Origin: Aeromonas sp. FDAARGOS 1405
Lineage (GTDB): Bacteria; Pseudomonadota; Gammaproteobacteria; Enterobacterales; Aeromonadaceae
Assembly (NCBI RefSeq): GCF_019048265.1
Contig: NZ_CP077311.1
Location: 3,543,001-3,607,000 of the forward strand
Direction of reading: 5' to 3'
DNA: 64,000 bases
A program made the position numbers and the translations under genes. Numbering within the stretch: position 1 is the stretch's first letter; every line of letters starts with the position of its first letter. The notes under the pieces are model-generated. The model had not been told where the DNA came from. It did no database searches and saw only the letters and a list, made by a program, of their open reading frames with translations. Shown here piece after piece: positions 9,878 through 19,845 of this stretch.

Positions 9878-12265
9878 ATGAAATTCAGTAAATCCTGGGT
9901 GATGGAGTGGGTCCGCACCGAGTTGAGTGACAATGCACTGGCCGAGCAGATCACCATGGCCGGTCTGGAAGTGGACGCCGTGGAAGCGGTGGCTGGCCAG
10001 TTCAATAATGTGGTGGTGGGTGAAGTGGTCGAGTGCGCCCAGCATCCGGACGCCGACAAGCTACGTGTAACCAAGGTCAACGTGGGCGAAGCCGAGCTGC
10101 TGGATATCGTCTGTGGCGCGCCGAACTGCCGTCAGGGCTTGAAAGTGTGTGTAGCCAAAGTAGGGGCGACCCTGCCGGGTGATTTCACCATCAAGAAAGC
10201 CAAGCTGCGTGGCCAGCCGTCTCACGGCATGCTTTGCTCTTTCAGCGAGCTGGGTATCGACGTTGAAGCCGATGGCATCATCGAGCTGCCGGCCGATGCC
10301 CCCATCGGTAGCGATATTCGTGACTACCTCAATCTGAACGACGTCTCCATCGACGTGGATCTGACTCCGAACCGTGCCGATTGCCTCGGTATCGCCGGTC
10401 TGGCCCGCGAAATCGGCGTGCTCAACAGTGTGGACGTGGTCGAGCCGACCTGGGCACCAGCTGTTGCCACCATCGATGCTATCTTCCCGATCCGGGTTGA
10501 AGCGCCGGCAGATTGCCCTCGTTATCTGGGGCGCGTCATCAAGGGGCTGAACTTGCAGGCCCAGAGCCCGCTCTGGATGCAAGAGAAGCTGCGTCGGGGC
10601 GGCATTCGCTCCATCGATGCCATCGTCGATATCACCAACTACCTGCTGCTGGAATTCGGTCAGCCGATGCATGCCTTCGATCTGGCGACCCTGGAAGGGG
10701 AACTGGTGGTGCGTCGTGCCCACGCCGATGAGCCGATGACCCTGCTCGATGGCAACGAAGTAAAGCTCAAAGAGACTACCCTGGTGATTGCCGATGCCAA
10801 AGGTCCTGCCTGCATGGCCGGTATCTTCGGCGGCAACCGCACCGGTGTATCCGAGACCACTACCGACATCCTGCTGGAGTGTGCCTTCTTCGCGCCGCTC
10901 TCCATCACAGGTCGTGCCCGTGCTTACGGTCTGCACACCGACTCTTCCCATCGCTTCGAGCGCGGTGTTGATCCCGAGCTGCAAGCCAAGGTGATGGACC
11001 GTGCAACTCGCCTGCTGCTGGATATCTGCGGCGGTGAAGCGGGTCCGGTCATCGAGGTCAAATCCGATGCCCATCTGCCCAAGGCTGCCCCCATCAAGCT
11101 GCGTCGCGCCAAGCTCGACAAGGTGATCGGTATCAGCGTGGCGGATGCTCAGGTGGTCGAGATCCTGACCCGCCTCGGCATGCAAGTCACTGTGGATGCT
11201 GACGGTTGGACGGCTCTGGCACCCTCCTGGCGTTTTGATATCGCCATCGAGGAAGATCTCATCGAGGAAGTGGCCCGCATCTACGGCTACAACAATATCC
11301 CGAACCTGAAACCCGCCGCCTCTCTGGCGATGGTGGAGCAGGCAGAAGGGCAGGTGACCCTGAAGCGCGTACGCGATCTGCTGGTTGACCGCGGTTTCCA
11401 GGAAGCGATCACCTACAGCTTCGTCGATCCCAAGACCCAGCAAACCCTGTTCCCGCAGAGCGATGCCATCGTACTGCCGAACCCGATCTCGGTCGAGATG
11501 TCCGCCATGCGCGTCTCTCTGTTCCCGGGTCTGGTGCAGGCCGTCGTTTACAACCAGAACCGTCAGCAGCCGCGCGTGCGTCTGTTCGAGCAGGGTCTGC
11601 GTTTCATCAAGGATGAAAGCGCCGAGAACGGCATCCGTCAGGAGCCGATGCTGGCCGGTATCATCACTGGCAACCAGAGCGACGAGCACTGGGATATCAA
11701 AACCCGCGCCGCCGACTTCTTTGATTTGAAAGGGGATCTGGAAGCGGTGCTGGACTTGACCGCCGAAGGGGCCACCTTTACCTTCGAGCGCACCGAGCAC
11801 AGCGCCCTGCACCCGGGCCAGAGCGCAGCCATCCTGCGCAATGGCGAGATCATCGGCCACATCGGCGTGATCCACCCGAGCCTCGAGAAGAAGCTGGGCC
11901 TCAAGAGCCGCGCGGTGATGTTTGAGCTGGAGCTGGACAAGCTGACCCCGGCCAAGGTGCCTGTGGCAGCCGAAGTTTCCAAGTTCCCGGCGAACCGTCG
12001 CGACATCGCCGTCGTGGTCGATCGTCAGGTTCTGGCAGGTGATGTGCTTGCGGTAATTAAAAAAGTTGGCGGAAATCAGGTAGTTGGAATAAACTTGTTT
12101 GACGTATACCAGGGTGCTGGTATGGCAGAGGACAAGAAGAGCCTGGCCATCAGTCTTGTATTGCAAGACACCCAGCGCACCCTGGAGGAGAAAGAGATTG
12201 CCGAGACCGTAGACAATGTCGTGCGGGCCCTTGGTGAAGAGTTGAATGCATCCTTGAGGGATTGA
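9878..12265 (+). CDS. pheT: Phenylalanyl-tRNA synthetase beta chain
   Basis: 795 residues, as in E. coli PheT. The N-terminus has the tRNA-binding (EMAP/OB) domain with [15 protein letters not shown] near residue 50. B3/B4 editing and B5 domains follow, with [11 protein letters not shown] near 360. The C-terminal ferredoxin-like anticodon-binding domain contains [16 protein letters not shown] near 710. It binds tRNA-Phe and edits mischarged Tyr-tRNA. The start ATG 9878 has a GGGCGAGAG site upstream. The stop is 3 bases before ihfA, so the two are probably translationally coupled. Confidence 0.98.
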   Translation: MKFSKSWVMEWVRTELSDNALAEQITMAGLEVDAVEAVAGQFNNVVVGEVVECAQHPDADKLRVTKVNVGEAELLDIVCGAPNCRQGLKVCVAKVGATLPGDFTIKKAKLRGQPSHGMLCSFSELGIDVEADGIIELPADAPIGSDIRDYLNLNDVSIDVDLTPNRADCLGIAGLAREIGVLNSVDVVEPTWAPAVATIDAIFPIRVEAPADCPRYLGRVIKGLNLQAQSPLWMQEKLRRGGIRSIDAIVDITNYLLLEFGQPMHAFDLATLEGELVVRRAHADEPMTLLDGNEVKLKETTLVIADAKGPACMAGIFGGNRTGVSETTTDILLECAFFAPLSITGRARAYGLHTDSSHRFERGVDPELQAKVMDRATRLLLDICGGEAGPVIEVKSDAHLPKAAPIKLRRAKLDKVIGISVADAQVVEILTRLGMQVTVDADGWTALAPSWRFDIAIEEDLIEEVARIYGYNNIPNLKPAASLAMVEQAEGQVTLKRVRDLLVDRGFQEAITYSFVDPKTQQTLFPQSDAIVLPNPISVEMSAMRVSLFPGLVQAVVYNQNRQQPRVRLFEQGLRFIKDESAENGIRQEPMLAGIITGNQSDEHWDIKTRAADFFDLKGDLEAVLDLTAEGATFTFERTEHSALHPGQSAAILRNGEIIGHIGVIHPSLEKKLGLKSRAVMFELELDKLTPAKVPVAAEVSKFPANRRDIAVVVDRQVLAGDVLAVIKKVGGNQVVGINLFDVYQGAGMAEDKKSLAISLVLQDTQRTLEEKEIAETVDNVVRALGEELNASLRD

Positions 12266-12268
12266 TCT

Positions 12269-12565
12269 ATGGCGCTTACCAAAGCCGACATTGCAGAGCA
12301 CCTGTTCACCCAGCTCGGGATGAGCAAGCGTGAAGCCAAAGATATGGTGGAAGCCTTCTTTGAGGAAATCCGACAGGCGCTTGAGCGTGGTGAACAAGTC
12401 AAGATTTCAGGCTTCGGTAACTTTGACCTTCGTGAGAAGAATCAGCGTCCCGGACGCAACCCCAAGACGGGCGAGGATATTCCTATCAGCGCCCGCCGCG
12501 TGGTGACCTTCCGGCCTGGCCAGAAGCTCAAGGCCAGGGTAGAAAATGTTGAACCCAACGAGTGA
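12269..12565 (+). CDS. ihfA: Integration host factor subunit alpha
   Basis: 98 residues of the HU/IHF fold: [13 protein letters not shown] at the start and the DNA-binding beta-arm around [20 protein letters not shown]. It pairs with IhfB to bend DNA sharply and so shapes nucleoid structure and many promoters. It follows pheT by 3 bases with GAGGGATTG as its ribosome-binding site, the same order as in enterobacteria, and ends in a strong terminator. Confidence 0.98.
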   Translation: MALTKADIAEHLFTQLGMSKREAKDMVEAFFEEIRQALERGEQVKISGFGNFDLREKNQRPGRNPKTGEDIPISARRVVTFRPGQKLKARVENVEPNE

Positions 12566-12567
12566 TA

Positions 12568-12598
12568 AAAAGCCAGGCAGATGCCTGGCTTTTGTTTT
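12568..12598 (+). terminator. Intrinsic terminator after ihfA
   Basis: AAAGCCAGGCA pairs with TGCCTGGCTTT around a short GA loop, followed by TTTTGTTTTC. Its T-tail ends 3 bases before the proposed sensor kinase start codon, which is unusual. Confidence 0.88.
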
Positions 12599-12601
12599 CA
12601 G

Positions 12602-15600
12602 ATGACCAAATTCCCCGTTTTTCTTCTGGGGGCCGTACTGGCACTGCCATTGCACGCCAAGCCTTTGCAGACCACAGTGCTGCCGTTGGCGCCGGCGACC
12701 CAGGCTTATGTAAATTCACTGAGTCAGCTTTCGCTCTGCTATCCTGCGACGCTTCCTCCACCATACCTGATGGCCGAGGGGGGACTGCTCAAGGATCGTC
12801 TCGCCCGGTTGCAGGAGCTGTTCCCGGTTCCCCTCGTGCTCAAAGAGTTGCCCGATTGGCAGACATTGCGCAACGGGCTCGCAGAGGGGGAATGCGACAT
12901 CATTCCCTATGTCGGAACCCGCAAGAAGGCCGTGGAGGGTATGCGGTTAAGTCGTCCGATGATGGAAACCGATGCCGCCATCCTCTACAAGGGTGAAAAT
13001 CTCAAACAGGCCCGCTTTCTGGTCTACTCGCTGGCAGACTCTGCCCGCCTGCTGCACGAGCTCTATCCCCAGGCACGCATTATTTCCCTAAAAAGCGGAG
13101 AGAAGGTCTACGACGCGCTGCAGAGTGGCAAGGGGGATGCCTATCTGGGGGACTATCTGCAACTGCGCTATCTGATGCGCGAGTTTCCTGCCGATGGTTT
13201 GCGCCTGCGCCGCCTGTTTGGTGAGGATCGGATCATCAGCTATCGCTTGATGATGCGTGATCAGCCTGAGTTGGCCAATCTGGTGGACACCCTGATCCGT
13301 CATATGCCCGCCGGTACTATCTATACCGATCTGGCCCGTTATCTCGATCAGGGGTCGCTCTACGTCAACCAACCCCACTTCAGCGATACCGAGCAGGCCT
13401 GGTTATCCGGCCGCGGTCGCACCATTCGCCTGGTGGTCAATCCCGAGTTGATGCCCTATAGCGGCGTCAATGATCTGGGGGAGCCGAAAGGGTGGAGCGC
13501 GGATGTGTTGCGCTGGGTCACCCAGGAGACCGGCCTGAAATACAAGCTGGTGCCTGCCGCCAGCAAGGCGGAGGCCGTAGAAAAGCTGCGTCGTGGTGAG
13601 GCGGATATGATGGCCGGTTTGCCGGAATCCCCGGCATTGACGGATCAGTTCATTTTCAGCCGGACGATCTCCACCAACCGGTTTGCCTTTATCAGCAAGC
13701 GCAAGCTGGCTGCTGATCGCATTACCCAACTCAAGCGGCAGCGTATTCTGGTGCCGGAATCCCTCTACGATCCCTCCTTGCTCGCCCTGCTCGGTGATCA
13801 GGAGTGGGTTCGCACCGACGGCATCGAACAGGGGCTGGCAGCGATCAAACATGGCAAGGCTGACGCCATGCTGAGCGAGCTATATCAGCTGCAATATCCC
13901 CAGCGTACCAACTTGCTGGAAGGGCTCGATATTGAGGAGCTGGAAGATCGCTTCAGTCTTGGCTTTGCCATCAACAAGAGTCAGACCGAACTGGCCGGGG
14001 TGATGGATCGCAACCTGATGGCCCTTACCAGCACCCAGATTGACGAACTTAACCAGCGCTGGCGCCGCTTGCTCGTCGTGCAGCAACCCGGTGTGAGCTA
14101 CGCCGCCTGGTTTGGCTCCATCGCCATGGCACTGCTGATCAGCGGTATTGTCATCGGCGGGATCTGGCGTTCTCGCCAGCAACTGGCAAGGGAAGTGGCC
14201 CAGCGTCACGCCGCCGAGAAGGCGCTGGCCATCGAGAGCGAGCTGCGGGAAACCATGTTTCAGGCGTTGCCGGTGCCCGTCTATCTGCGCAACAGCCAGG
14301 GCAAGGTGATCAAATCCAATAAACAGGGGCGACGTCTGGCCCTGCGCTACTCTCAGCAGTTGATGCTGCCGCCGGTTCAGCCGCAAAAGAGCGAAGGGGA
14401 GCTGGTGCTGGGGGAGCAGGTCTTCGCCTATGCCCAGCATCCGCTGCGGCTGGACAAGCAAGCACCTGCCACCGATCTCATCGCCCTGTCGGATATCAGT
14501 GTGCTGCGTGAGCAGGCCCGTTTTCTACGTCAGGCAGAGCGCCGCCTGCGTGCCCTGACCAATACAGTCCCCGGCGTGGTGCTGCAGTTTATGTTCGAGC
14601 GGGGACGGGTAGGGGCCATCGAGTTTATCAGCCGAGGCTGTTACGAGCTGCTGGGGCTGGCGAGCCAGCAGATCCGCCGTGAGCCCAAACGGGTGCTCAT
14701 TATGCTTGAGCGCGAGGATCGCCGCCGGGTAAGCCGTGAGATGTTCGCCATGTTGCAGGCTGGCAAACCCTTCGCATTCACCCTGCGCTATCACCATCCG
14801 ACCAAGGGTCTGCGCTGGTTGCAGCTCTATGGCCGTGGCCGCAGTCAACCGCATGGTTGGCGAATTTATGCGGTGATGCAGGATGCCACTGCCCGGGTCG
14901 AGCAGGATCAAGCATTGCAGCACTCCCATGAACAGGCGCAGCAGGCGGTGCAGGCCAAGGGCCGTTTCCTGGCGGCGATTAGCCACGAGATCCGTACACC
15001 GATGAACGCCATGCTCGGCTTGCTTGAGTGGCTGGCCAGCACCCCTTTGTCGAGAGAACAGGATTCGGCGCTGGCGCGGGTGCGTCAGGCGGGGGATGAG
15101 CTGCTCGGCCTGCTCAACGATGTACTCGACTTTAGTCGCAACGAAAACAGCAAACTCTCCCTCTCGCCCCAGCCCACCGATTTCGCCGAGCTGTGCGAGC
15201 ACGTGGCGGCGGTGCACTGGAGTAAGGCCAGATCCAAACGGCTGCAATTACGATTGCGGCTTGACCCTGCCTTGCCAGCCTTGCTGACTCTCGATCCCCA
15301 TCGGGTACGGCAAGTGCTCCACAATCTGCTCTCCAATGCCATCAAGTTCAGCCTGCGTGGGGAAGTGGTGCTGTGGGTCGAGGTAGTCGCATCGACCTTG
15401 CGCTTCGGGGTCGATGATGAAGGGCCGGGGATCACCGCCAAGATGCGTCCTACTCTCTTTATGCCATTCGAACAGTTTGCTGTTGAAGGGCAGTTGCGGG
15501 CGCCGGGCACCGGCCTTGGTCTGGCGATCTGCAAGCAGCTGCTCGAGCAGATGGGCGGGTTGATCGATGTCGAGGGACGCCCGGGCGGTGGTAGCCGCTT

Positions 15601-16570
15601 CTTCTGCGAGTTGCCGTTGCAACAGGTTCAGCAAGATATCGATTGGCAGCCAAGAGTACGCCAGTTATCCCTCTCACTGCCTCACGATGAGGTTTTGGGG
15701 GTCACGCCCTGGTTGTCCAGGCTCGGTATTCATGTTGCCAGTCGTGCGGTTGATCTGCTGCAGGCCGAGAGAGACGAGGATAGTCTGTATCACTGGTCAT
15801 GGCAGGGGGAGTCCTGGGTGCCGGGCACCATGATCAGCCTGTTCCAGCCACGGATGACATCAGAGCAACCTGTGGGTGAGATGCAGCCTGGGCTTGGTAT
15901 GCGGGTACTGCTTGTTGAGGATCACGATGTCAACCGGGAGCTGATCTGTATGCAACTGGGGCAACTGGGTGCAAGCGTAGTCAGTGCCGCCAATGGGCAG
16001 CTGGCGCTGGAGATGCTGGTGAAGCACCAGGTGGATCTTGTGTTGACAGACCTGCAGATGCCGGTGATGAACGGGGCCGAACTGTGCAGGCAATTGCGTA
16101 AATCCGCGCGTTGGGCCCGTCTTCCGGTCTATGTGATCACCGCAGATCTCAGTGAGCAAGCGGCAAGGGAGCTGCAATCCTGCGGTTGCGATGGTCATCT
16201 GGACAAGCCGGTCGCCCTCAAGGTGCTGGCGACCTTGCTGCGCCATATTGGCAAAGAGGGGAGCAATGCTGTCGCCCCGACGCCGGTTGCCTCGTTGCTG
16301 ACCGATGAACTGGCTGCCCTTTATCTGAAGGCTACCCGTGATGATTTGGCCGAACTTGAACGCTGCTGCACAGAAGAAGATGAAGTTGGCGTGAATGCTG
16401 CTTTACACAAGCTGAAGGGGGCCGCCAGAATGGTAGGAGCCACGGCGCTGGTGACGGTGATTGACGAGTGGCAACAAGCCCCCCATCCAGCTCTCCAGAG
16501 CAGTTTGAACCGGGCGTTGGATGAGTTCAGCCAGCATTTCTCGAAAAGGACCCAAGATGATCATTACTGA
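12602..16570 (+). CDS. BvgS/EvgS-type hybrid sensor histidine kinase
   Basis: 1322 residues from ATG 12602; an in-frame ATG at 12581 inside the terminator hairpin would add 7. Order of domains: signal peptide (LLGAVLALPLHA), two tandem periplasmic SBP_bac_3 (Venus flytrap) domains (about 45-255 and 275-495), a membrane span (about 500-525), PAS-like regions (about 550-770), HisKA with SHEIRTPMN (H795), HATPase with NLLSNAIKFS, DEGPGI and GTGLGLAI, a receiver domain with LTDLQMP (D1150), and an Hpt domain with HKLKGAARMVG (H1269). All phosphorelay residues are present. The ligand is unknown. The response regulator gene overlaps its 3' end by 14 bases and is the probable output partner. Confidence 0.93.
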   Translation: MTKFPVFLLGAVLALPLHAKPLQTTVLPLAPATQAYVNSLSQLSLCYPATLPPPYLMAEGGLLKDRLARLQELFPVPLVLKELPDWQTLRNGLAEGECDIIPYVGTRKKAVEGMRLSRPMMETDAAILYKGENLKQARFLVYSLADSARLLHELYPQARIISLKSGEKVYDALQSGKGDAYLGDYLQLRYLMREFPADGLRLRRLFGEDRIISYRLMMRDQPELANLVDTLIRHMPAGTIYTDLARYLDQGSLYVNQPHFSDTEQAWLSGRGRTIRLVVNPELMPYSGVNDLGEPKGWSADVLRWVTQETGLKYKLVPAASKAEAVEKLRRGEADMMAGLPESPALTDQFIFSRTISTNRFAFISKRKLAADRITQLKRQRILVPESLYDPSLLALLGDQEWVRTDGIEQGLAAIKHGKADAMLSELYQLQYPQRTNLLEGLDIEELEDRFSLGFAINKSQTELAGVMDRNLMALTSTQIDELNQRWRRLLVVQQPGVSYAAWFGSIAMALLISGIVIGGIWRSRQQLAREVAQRHAAEKALAIESELRETMFQALPVPVYLRNSQGKVIKSNKQGRRLALRYSQQLMLPPVQPQKSEGELVLGEQVFAYAQHPLRLDKQAPATDLIALSDISVLREQARFLRQAERRLRALTNTVPGVVLQFMFERGRVGAIEFISRGCYELLGLASQQIRREPKRVLIMLEREDRRRVSREMFAMLQAGKPFAFTLRYHHPTKGLRWLQLYGRGRSQPHGWRIYAVMQDATARVEQDQALQHSHEQAQQAVQAKGRFLAAISHEIRTPMNAMLGLLEWLASTPLSREQDSALARVRQAGDELLGLLNDVLDFSRNENSKLSLSPQPTDFAELCEHVAAVHWSKARSKRLQLRLRLDPALPALLTLDPHRVRQVLHNLLSNAIKFSLRGEVVLWVEVVASTLRFGVDDEGPGITAKMRPTLFMPFEQFAVEGQLRAPGTGLGLAICKQLLEQMGGLIDVEGRPGGGSRFFCELPLQQVQQDIDWQPRVRQLSLSLPHDEVLGVTPWLSRLGIHVASRAVDLLQAERDEDSLYHWSWQGESWVPGTMISLFQPRMTSEQPVGEMQPGLGMRVLLVEDHDVNRELICMQLGQLGASVVSAANGQLALEMLVKHQVDLVLTDLQMPVMNGAELCRQLRKSARWARLPVYVITADLSEQAARELQSCGCDGHLDKPVALKVLATLLRHIGKEGSNAVAPTPVASLLTDELAALYLKATRDDLAELERCCTEEDEVGVNAALHKLKGAARMVGATALVTVIDEWQQAPHPALQSSLNRALDEFSQHFSKRTQDDHY

Positions 16571-17801
16571 TGAAGAACTGCTGGCGTTGCTCGACTCGGA
16601 AGAGCACGAGGCGGCAGATTTTTGCCCTGTCTTGCTCTATGCGCTTGATCGGGCCTCCCATGAGCTGGCAAAGAGCACGACACTCCCCTCCTATGTCACT
16701 TTGCAGCGCACCCAACCGGACGCCTGCTGGCAGTGGGAAGGGTTGTTTGCGGCAGGAGCCATTGCCCTTTACGATCCTGCCGCTCACCAGCAGGCGGACT
16801 ATTTCCCCGAGTTGCAGCATCATCAGGGAATTTATGCCATTGGTGAAGATTGGCTGGGAGGACTTGCCGCCAGTTACCGTGACTGGAACAACTGGCTGGC
16901 GGCCAAGCGGGTACTGCTGCTAGAAGATCACCCGTTTCAGGGGATGCAGTTACAGCAGGCTATCGCCGAACTGGGGCTCTCCTGCCAGTGGGTGCAGGAT
17001 GAAACTGCCTGTCTTGCTGCGTTGGAGGCTGGCGACATCAGTCTGCTGGTGTGTGATCTCAGTCTGGTGGAGCAGGATGCCATCAGCCTGCTGATGAGCC
17101 AGCCGCAAATTCAGCGCAGCGGGTTGCCGATCATTCTCTTGTCGGCGCACGAGCAGACATTGATCGACGGTGCCCGCCGTCTGCTGCACGATGCCGGTTT
17201 CAATGTGCTGGCTGCACTGGCCAAGCCACTCGATGGCAACGAGTTGCTCAGGTTGCTGCGCGGACTCTATCTGGGGCCTCTGCGTCAGCGTCGGCTGAGT
17301 GGCCAACGTCGAACAATTCGTCGTTGGCAGGGGGAAGTGCAGGGTCAGCTTGGGCTGCTCTCCAGCCCCGCGACTCCTCATCCGGTCTGGCTGGCGGTAA
17401 CGGGTTTACCCGGCCGCTGGGAGGCACTTAAAGAGTGGTTGACGGATCAGTCACGTAGCCCCACAGAGCTGACATTATTGATCCATCGTCGGGATCACCT
17501 GTTGAGCAATGGAGAGCGGTTTGCGCTGGTACTGCAAGCGAGTCTGGCGGGGAGCAAGCTGGCGTTGCTGCTCGATAACAGCCAGCATTTGCCATTCGAT
17601 CTGCTGGAGCGTTTGCCGTTGAGCGCTTTGCTGCTGGGGCAGGCGCTTTTACCCGAAATAGAGTCATTGGCCATGGACTCCCTGCTGGGACGCTTTATGG
17701 CCCGAGTCAGAGAGCTGGGGATCGCCGTCTATCTCGATGATCCTTACAATCTGCTCGACGCCGAGGTGTGGCGGGAGCAGGGTATTGCGGGGCGCTGGTA
17801 A
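16557..17801 (+). CDS. Response regulator with probable degenerate EAL output
   Basis: 414 residues from ATG 16557 after AAAAGGA, overlapping the kinase gene by 14 bases. The first 115 residues match nothing I know. A receiver domain follows (RVLLLEDHPF, phosphoacceptor D167 in LLVCDLSLVEQD, KPLDG lysine loop). The last 160 residues, including ALLLGQALLPEIESL and RVRELGIAVYLDDPYNLL, follow the strand-helix pattern of EAL phosphodiesterase domains but lack an EAL motif and the metal-binding Glu/Asp set. It therefore probably acts as a binding or protein-contact output rather than an active c-di-GMP phosphodiesterase. No DNA-binding domain is seen. The receiver call is firm; the EAL remnant is an inference. 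Confidence 0.8.
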   Translation: MIITDEELLALLDSEEHEAADFCPVLLYALDRASHELAKSTTLPSYVTLQRTQPDACWQWEGLFAAGAIALYDPAAHQQADYFPELQHHQGIYAIGEDWLGGLAASYRDWNNWLAAKRVLLLEDHPFQGMQLQQAIAELGLSCQWVQDETACLAALEAGDISLLVCDLSLVEQDAISLLMSQPQIQRSGLPIILLSAHEQTLIDGARRLLHDAGFNVLAALAKPLDGNELLRLLRGLYLGPLRQRRLSGQRRTIRRWQGEVQGQLGLLSSPATPHPVWLAVTGLPGRWEALKEWLTDQSRSPTELTLLIHRRDHLLSNGERFALVLQASLAGSKLALLLDNSQHLPFDLLERLPLSALLLGQALLPEIESLAMDSLLGRFMARVRELGIAVYLDDPYNLLDAEVWREQGIAGRW

Positions 17802-17804
17802 CCC

Positions 17805-18446
17805 GTGCCCCGTTATCTCTGCTGGCCCATCCATCGGGAGCGTCTCTGCAAGGGGCTGGCAGGCTGGCCCCATCCGGCTTCGCGGTCGGTACTGCCACTG
17901 ACGATGCAGGTCGCCGACCAACCTTGTCTGCTACGAGAGCTGCAGGGGGTGGATCCTGACCGTATGCTGGCCGCCTATGATGCGCTCAGTGAGGAGAGCA
18001 TCTACTTGCGTTTTATGCGCCCCAAACGGAGGCCACCGCCGGAGCAGGTGGCCCAGTTTCTCAATTACCATCCCGAACACCAGATCTCGCTGTTGCTGAC
18101 CGATCTTGCCGGTGAGCCGCTGGCTCAGGCTCAGTCCATCCGGCGTCGACTCCATCCGGAGCGTGCCGAATTTTCCTGCATCGTGGCAGATCATTTCCAG
18201 CACAAGGGAGCGGGACGGCGCATTCTGCTGGCGCTGGCACTGCTGGCCCGAGCTGAGGGGATCTGTGAGTGGACCGCGGAGGTGCTGGCCCAGAATCGTC
18301 CCATGCTCACTTTGCTCAAGCGCCTTGGTCTGCCGCTGACCCTGGTAACCGGGCGGGAGATGGTTTTTGTCAGGCTCGATCTGACCGTGCTGGATGAGTG
18401 GTTGCCCGCACAGCCACGCCAAGCTTTTAAGACCAAGGGCGAATAG
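17805..18446 (+). CDS. GNAT-family N-acetyltransferase
   Basis: Up to 213 residues. The central region resembles GNAT domains fused to protein acetyltransferases: YDALSEESIYLRFM, then the acetyl-CoA pocket FQHKGAGRRILLAL (a Q/RxxGxG/A-like loop) and the ERGICEWTAEVLAQNRPML-like C-terminal half. The listed start is GTG 17805, 3 bases after the response regulator; ATG 17904 is an alternative and would give about 180 residues. It is probably co-transcribed with the two-component genes. CobB, a protein deacetylase, is encoded 59 bases downstream, which makes protein lysine acetylation a plausible but unproved role. Confidence 0.8.
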   Translation: MPRYLCWPIHRERLCKGLAGWPHPASRSVLPLTMQVADQPCLLRELQGVDPDRMLAAYDALSEESIYLRFMRPKRRPPPEQVAQFLNYHPEHQISLLLTDLAGEPLAQAQSIRRRLHPERAEFSCIVADHFQHKGAGRRILLALALLARAEGICEWTAEVLAQNRPMLTLLKRLGLPLTLVTGREMVFVRLDLTVLDEWLPAQPRQAFKTKGE

Positions 18447-18505
18447 TGGCGCTTTTTTCCCTGTGCTAAGGTCACACTATTATGCGGGGATAGACGGAGC
18501 AGCTT

Positions 18506-19279
18506 ATGGCGCAGTCATACAAACATATCGTGATCCTGACCGGAGCGGGGATCTCTGCCGAATCCGGCATCAAGACTTTTCGTGCCTGCGACGGTTTGTG
18601 GGAAGAGCACAAGGTCGAGGACGTGGCGACCCCCGAGGGTTATGCTCGTGATCCCGATCTGGTGCTGCGCTTTTACAACTCCCGCCGCAAACAGCTGCAA
18701 CAGCCCCAGGTTCACCCCAATCCGGCCCACTATGCGTTGGCTCGTCTCGAGCGGCTTTTGCCCGGCACGGTCACCCTGGTGACCCAGAACATCGACAATC
18801 TGCACGAGAGTGCTGGCAGCAAGAACCTTATCCATATGCACGGCGAGCTGCTCAAGGCTCGCTGCCCGGAGTCCGGTCAGGTGATCGAGTGGCGCGGGGA
18901 TCTCCATCAGGACGAGCTCTGCTCCTGCTGCCAGTTCCCCCAGCCGATGCGCCCCCACGTGGTCTGGTTTGGCGAGATGCCGCTCGGGTTGGATCGCATC
19001 TATAGTGCGCTGGCCCAGTGCGATCTGTTCATCTCCATCGGCACCTCGGGTGCCGTCTATCCGGCCGCCGGTTTCGTGCACGAAGCGGGATTGAACGGGG
19101 CCCACACCATAGAGCTCAATCTCGAGCCGAGCGAGGTGGGTAGCCAGTTTGACGAGAAGCGCTATGGGCCGGCCTCCCTGCTGGTACCCGCCTATGTCGA
19201 TGAGTTGCTGGAGGCGTGCGGCATCCATCAACCGAGGCAAGTCGAGGGGCACAACTGGATGGAGATGCGCGGTCCCTGA
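18506..19279 (+). CDS. cobB: NAD-dependent protein deacylase (sirtuin) CobB
   Basis: 257 residues. It removes acetyl and succinyl groups from lysines using NAD, giving nicotinamide and O-acyl-ADP-ribose. The Sir2 motifs are clear: [27 protein letters not shown], the catalytic His in IHMHGEL, a zinc-binding group (RCPESG and CSCCQFPQ), [10 protein letters not shown], and [12 protein letters not shown]. It is close to E. coli CobB over its whole length. It starts at ATG 18506 after GGAGCAGCTT. It follows the GNAT gene on the same strand. Confidence 0.95.
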   Translation: MAQSYKHIVILTGAGISAESGIKTFRACDGLWEEHKVEDVATPEGYARDPDLVLRFYNSRRKQLQQPQVHPNPAHYALARLERLLPGTVTLVTQNIDNLHESAGSKNLIHMHGELLKARCPESGQVIEWRGDLHQDELCSCCQFPQPMRPHVVWFGEMPLGLDRIYSALAQCDLFISIGTSGAVYPAAGFVHEAGLNGAHTIELNLEPSEVGSQFDEKRYGPASLLVPAYVDELLEACGIHQPRQVEGHNWMEMRGP

Positions 19280-19368
19280 GCTAGTGTGTGACGGGACAGT
19301 TGCAATGGTTCGGTGAAATCGCCACACTGGCAGCCACAAAAAATGGGACGCAGTTGGCGCAAATTACC

Positions 19369-19845
19369 ATGAACGCAGTAAAGCAATGGATCGCTTTTTT
19401 TCTCCTGATGCTGGCCAGTGCCAGCGCATCGGCCTCCATCCCCCTGATGACCCTGGTACTGCCAGATGGCCAGCAGGTGACCCTCGATGAGGCGGCCCTC
19501 TCCGCCTTGCCACAGACCGAATTCACCACCACTACTCCCTGGACCCAGGGCACCCACCACTATCGCGGGCCGACCCTGTCAACCGTGCTGGCGGCGCAAG
19601 GGATCCCGGATGCTCGCAAGATCGCCGTTTCGGCCCTCAACGGCTATCAGCAGGTGGTGGATCTGGCCCTGTTCGACGGCGTGCCGCTGACCCTGGTGCG
19701 TCAGGAGGACGGCAAACCGCTGACCCGGCGCAACAAGGGGCCGCTCTGGCTGCTCATCCCGTTCACCACCTATCCCAAGCTGGACGTGCCTGCCATTCAC
19801 AACTGCATGGTGTGGCAGGTGACCCGCATCGAGATCGTCGATTGA
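19369..19845 (+). CDS. Exported YedY-like molybdopterin-domain protein
   Basis: 158 residues from ATG 19369; an upstream in-frame start at 19288 would destroy the signal peptide. The N-terminus is a clear signal peptide ending SASASA. The remainder fits the small oxidoreductase molybdopterin-binding-type domain: HHYRGPTLSTVLAAQG, LNGYQQVVDL, PLWLLIPFTTYP and VWQVTRIEI. It is far shorter than true YedY/MsrP enzymes and keeps a single Cys (in IHNCMVW), so catalysis is doubtful and a sensory role is possible. The stop overlaps the start of the downstream GGDEF gene (TGATG), so the two are translationally coupled. Confidence 0.72.
   Translation: MNAVKQWIAFFLLMLASASASASIPLMTLVLPDGQQVTLDEAALSALPQTEFTTTTPWTQGTHHYRGPTLSTVLAAQGIPDARKIAVSALNGYQQVVDLALFDGVPLTLVRQEDGKPLTRRNKGPLWLLIPFTTYPKLDVPAIHNCMVWQVTRIEIVD

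Noticed and set aside
10061..12397. 778-codon minus-strand frame across pheT
   Set aside because: It is the antisense shadow of pheT and ihfA, a common effect of high-GC codon use.
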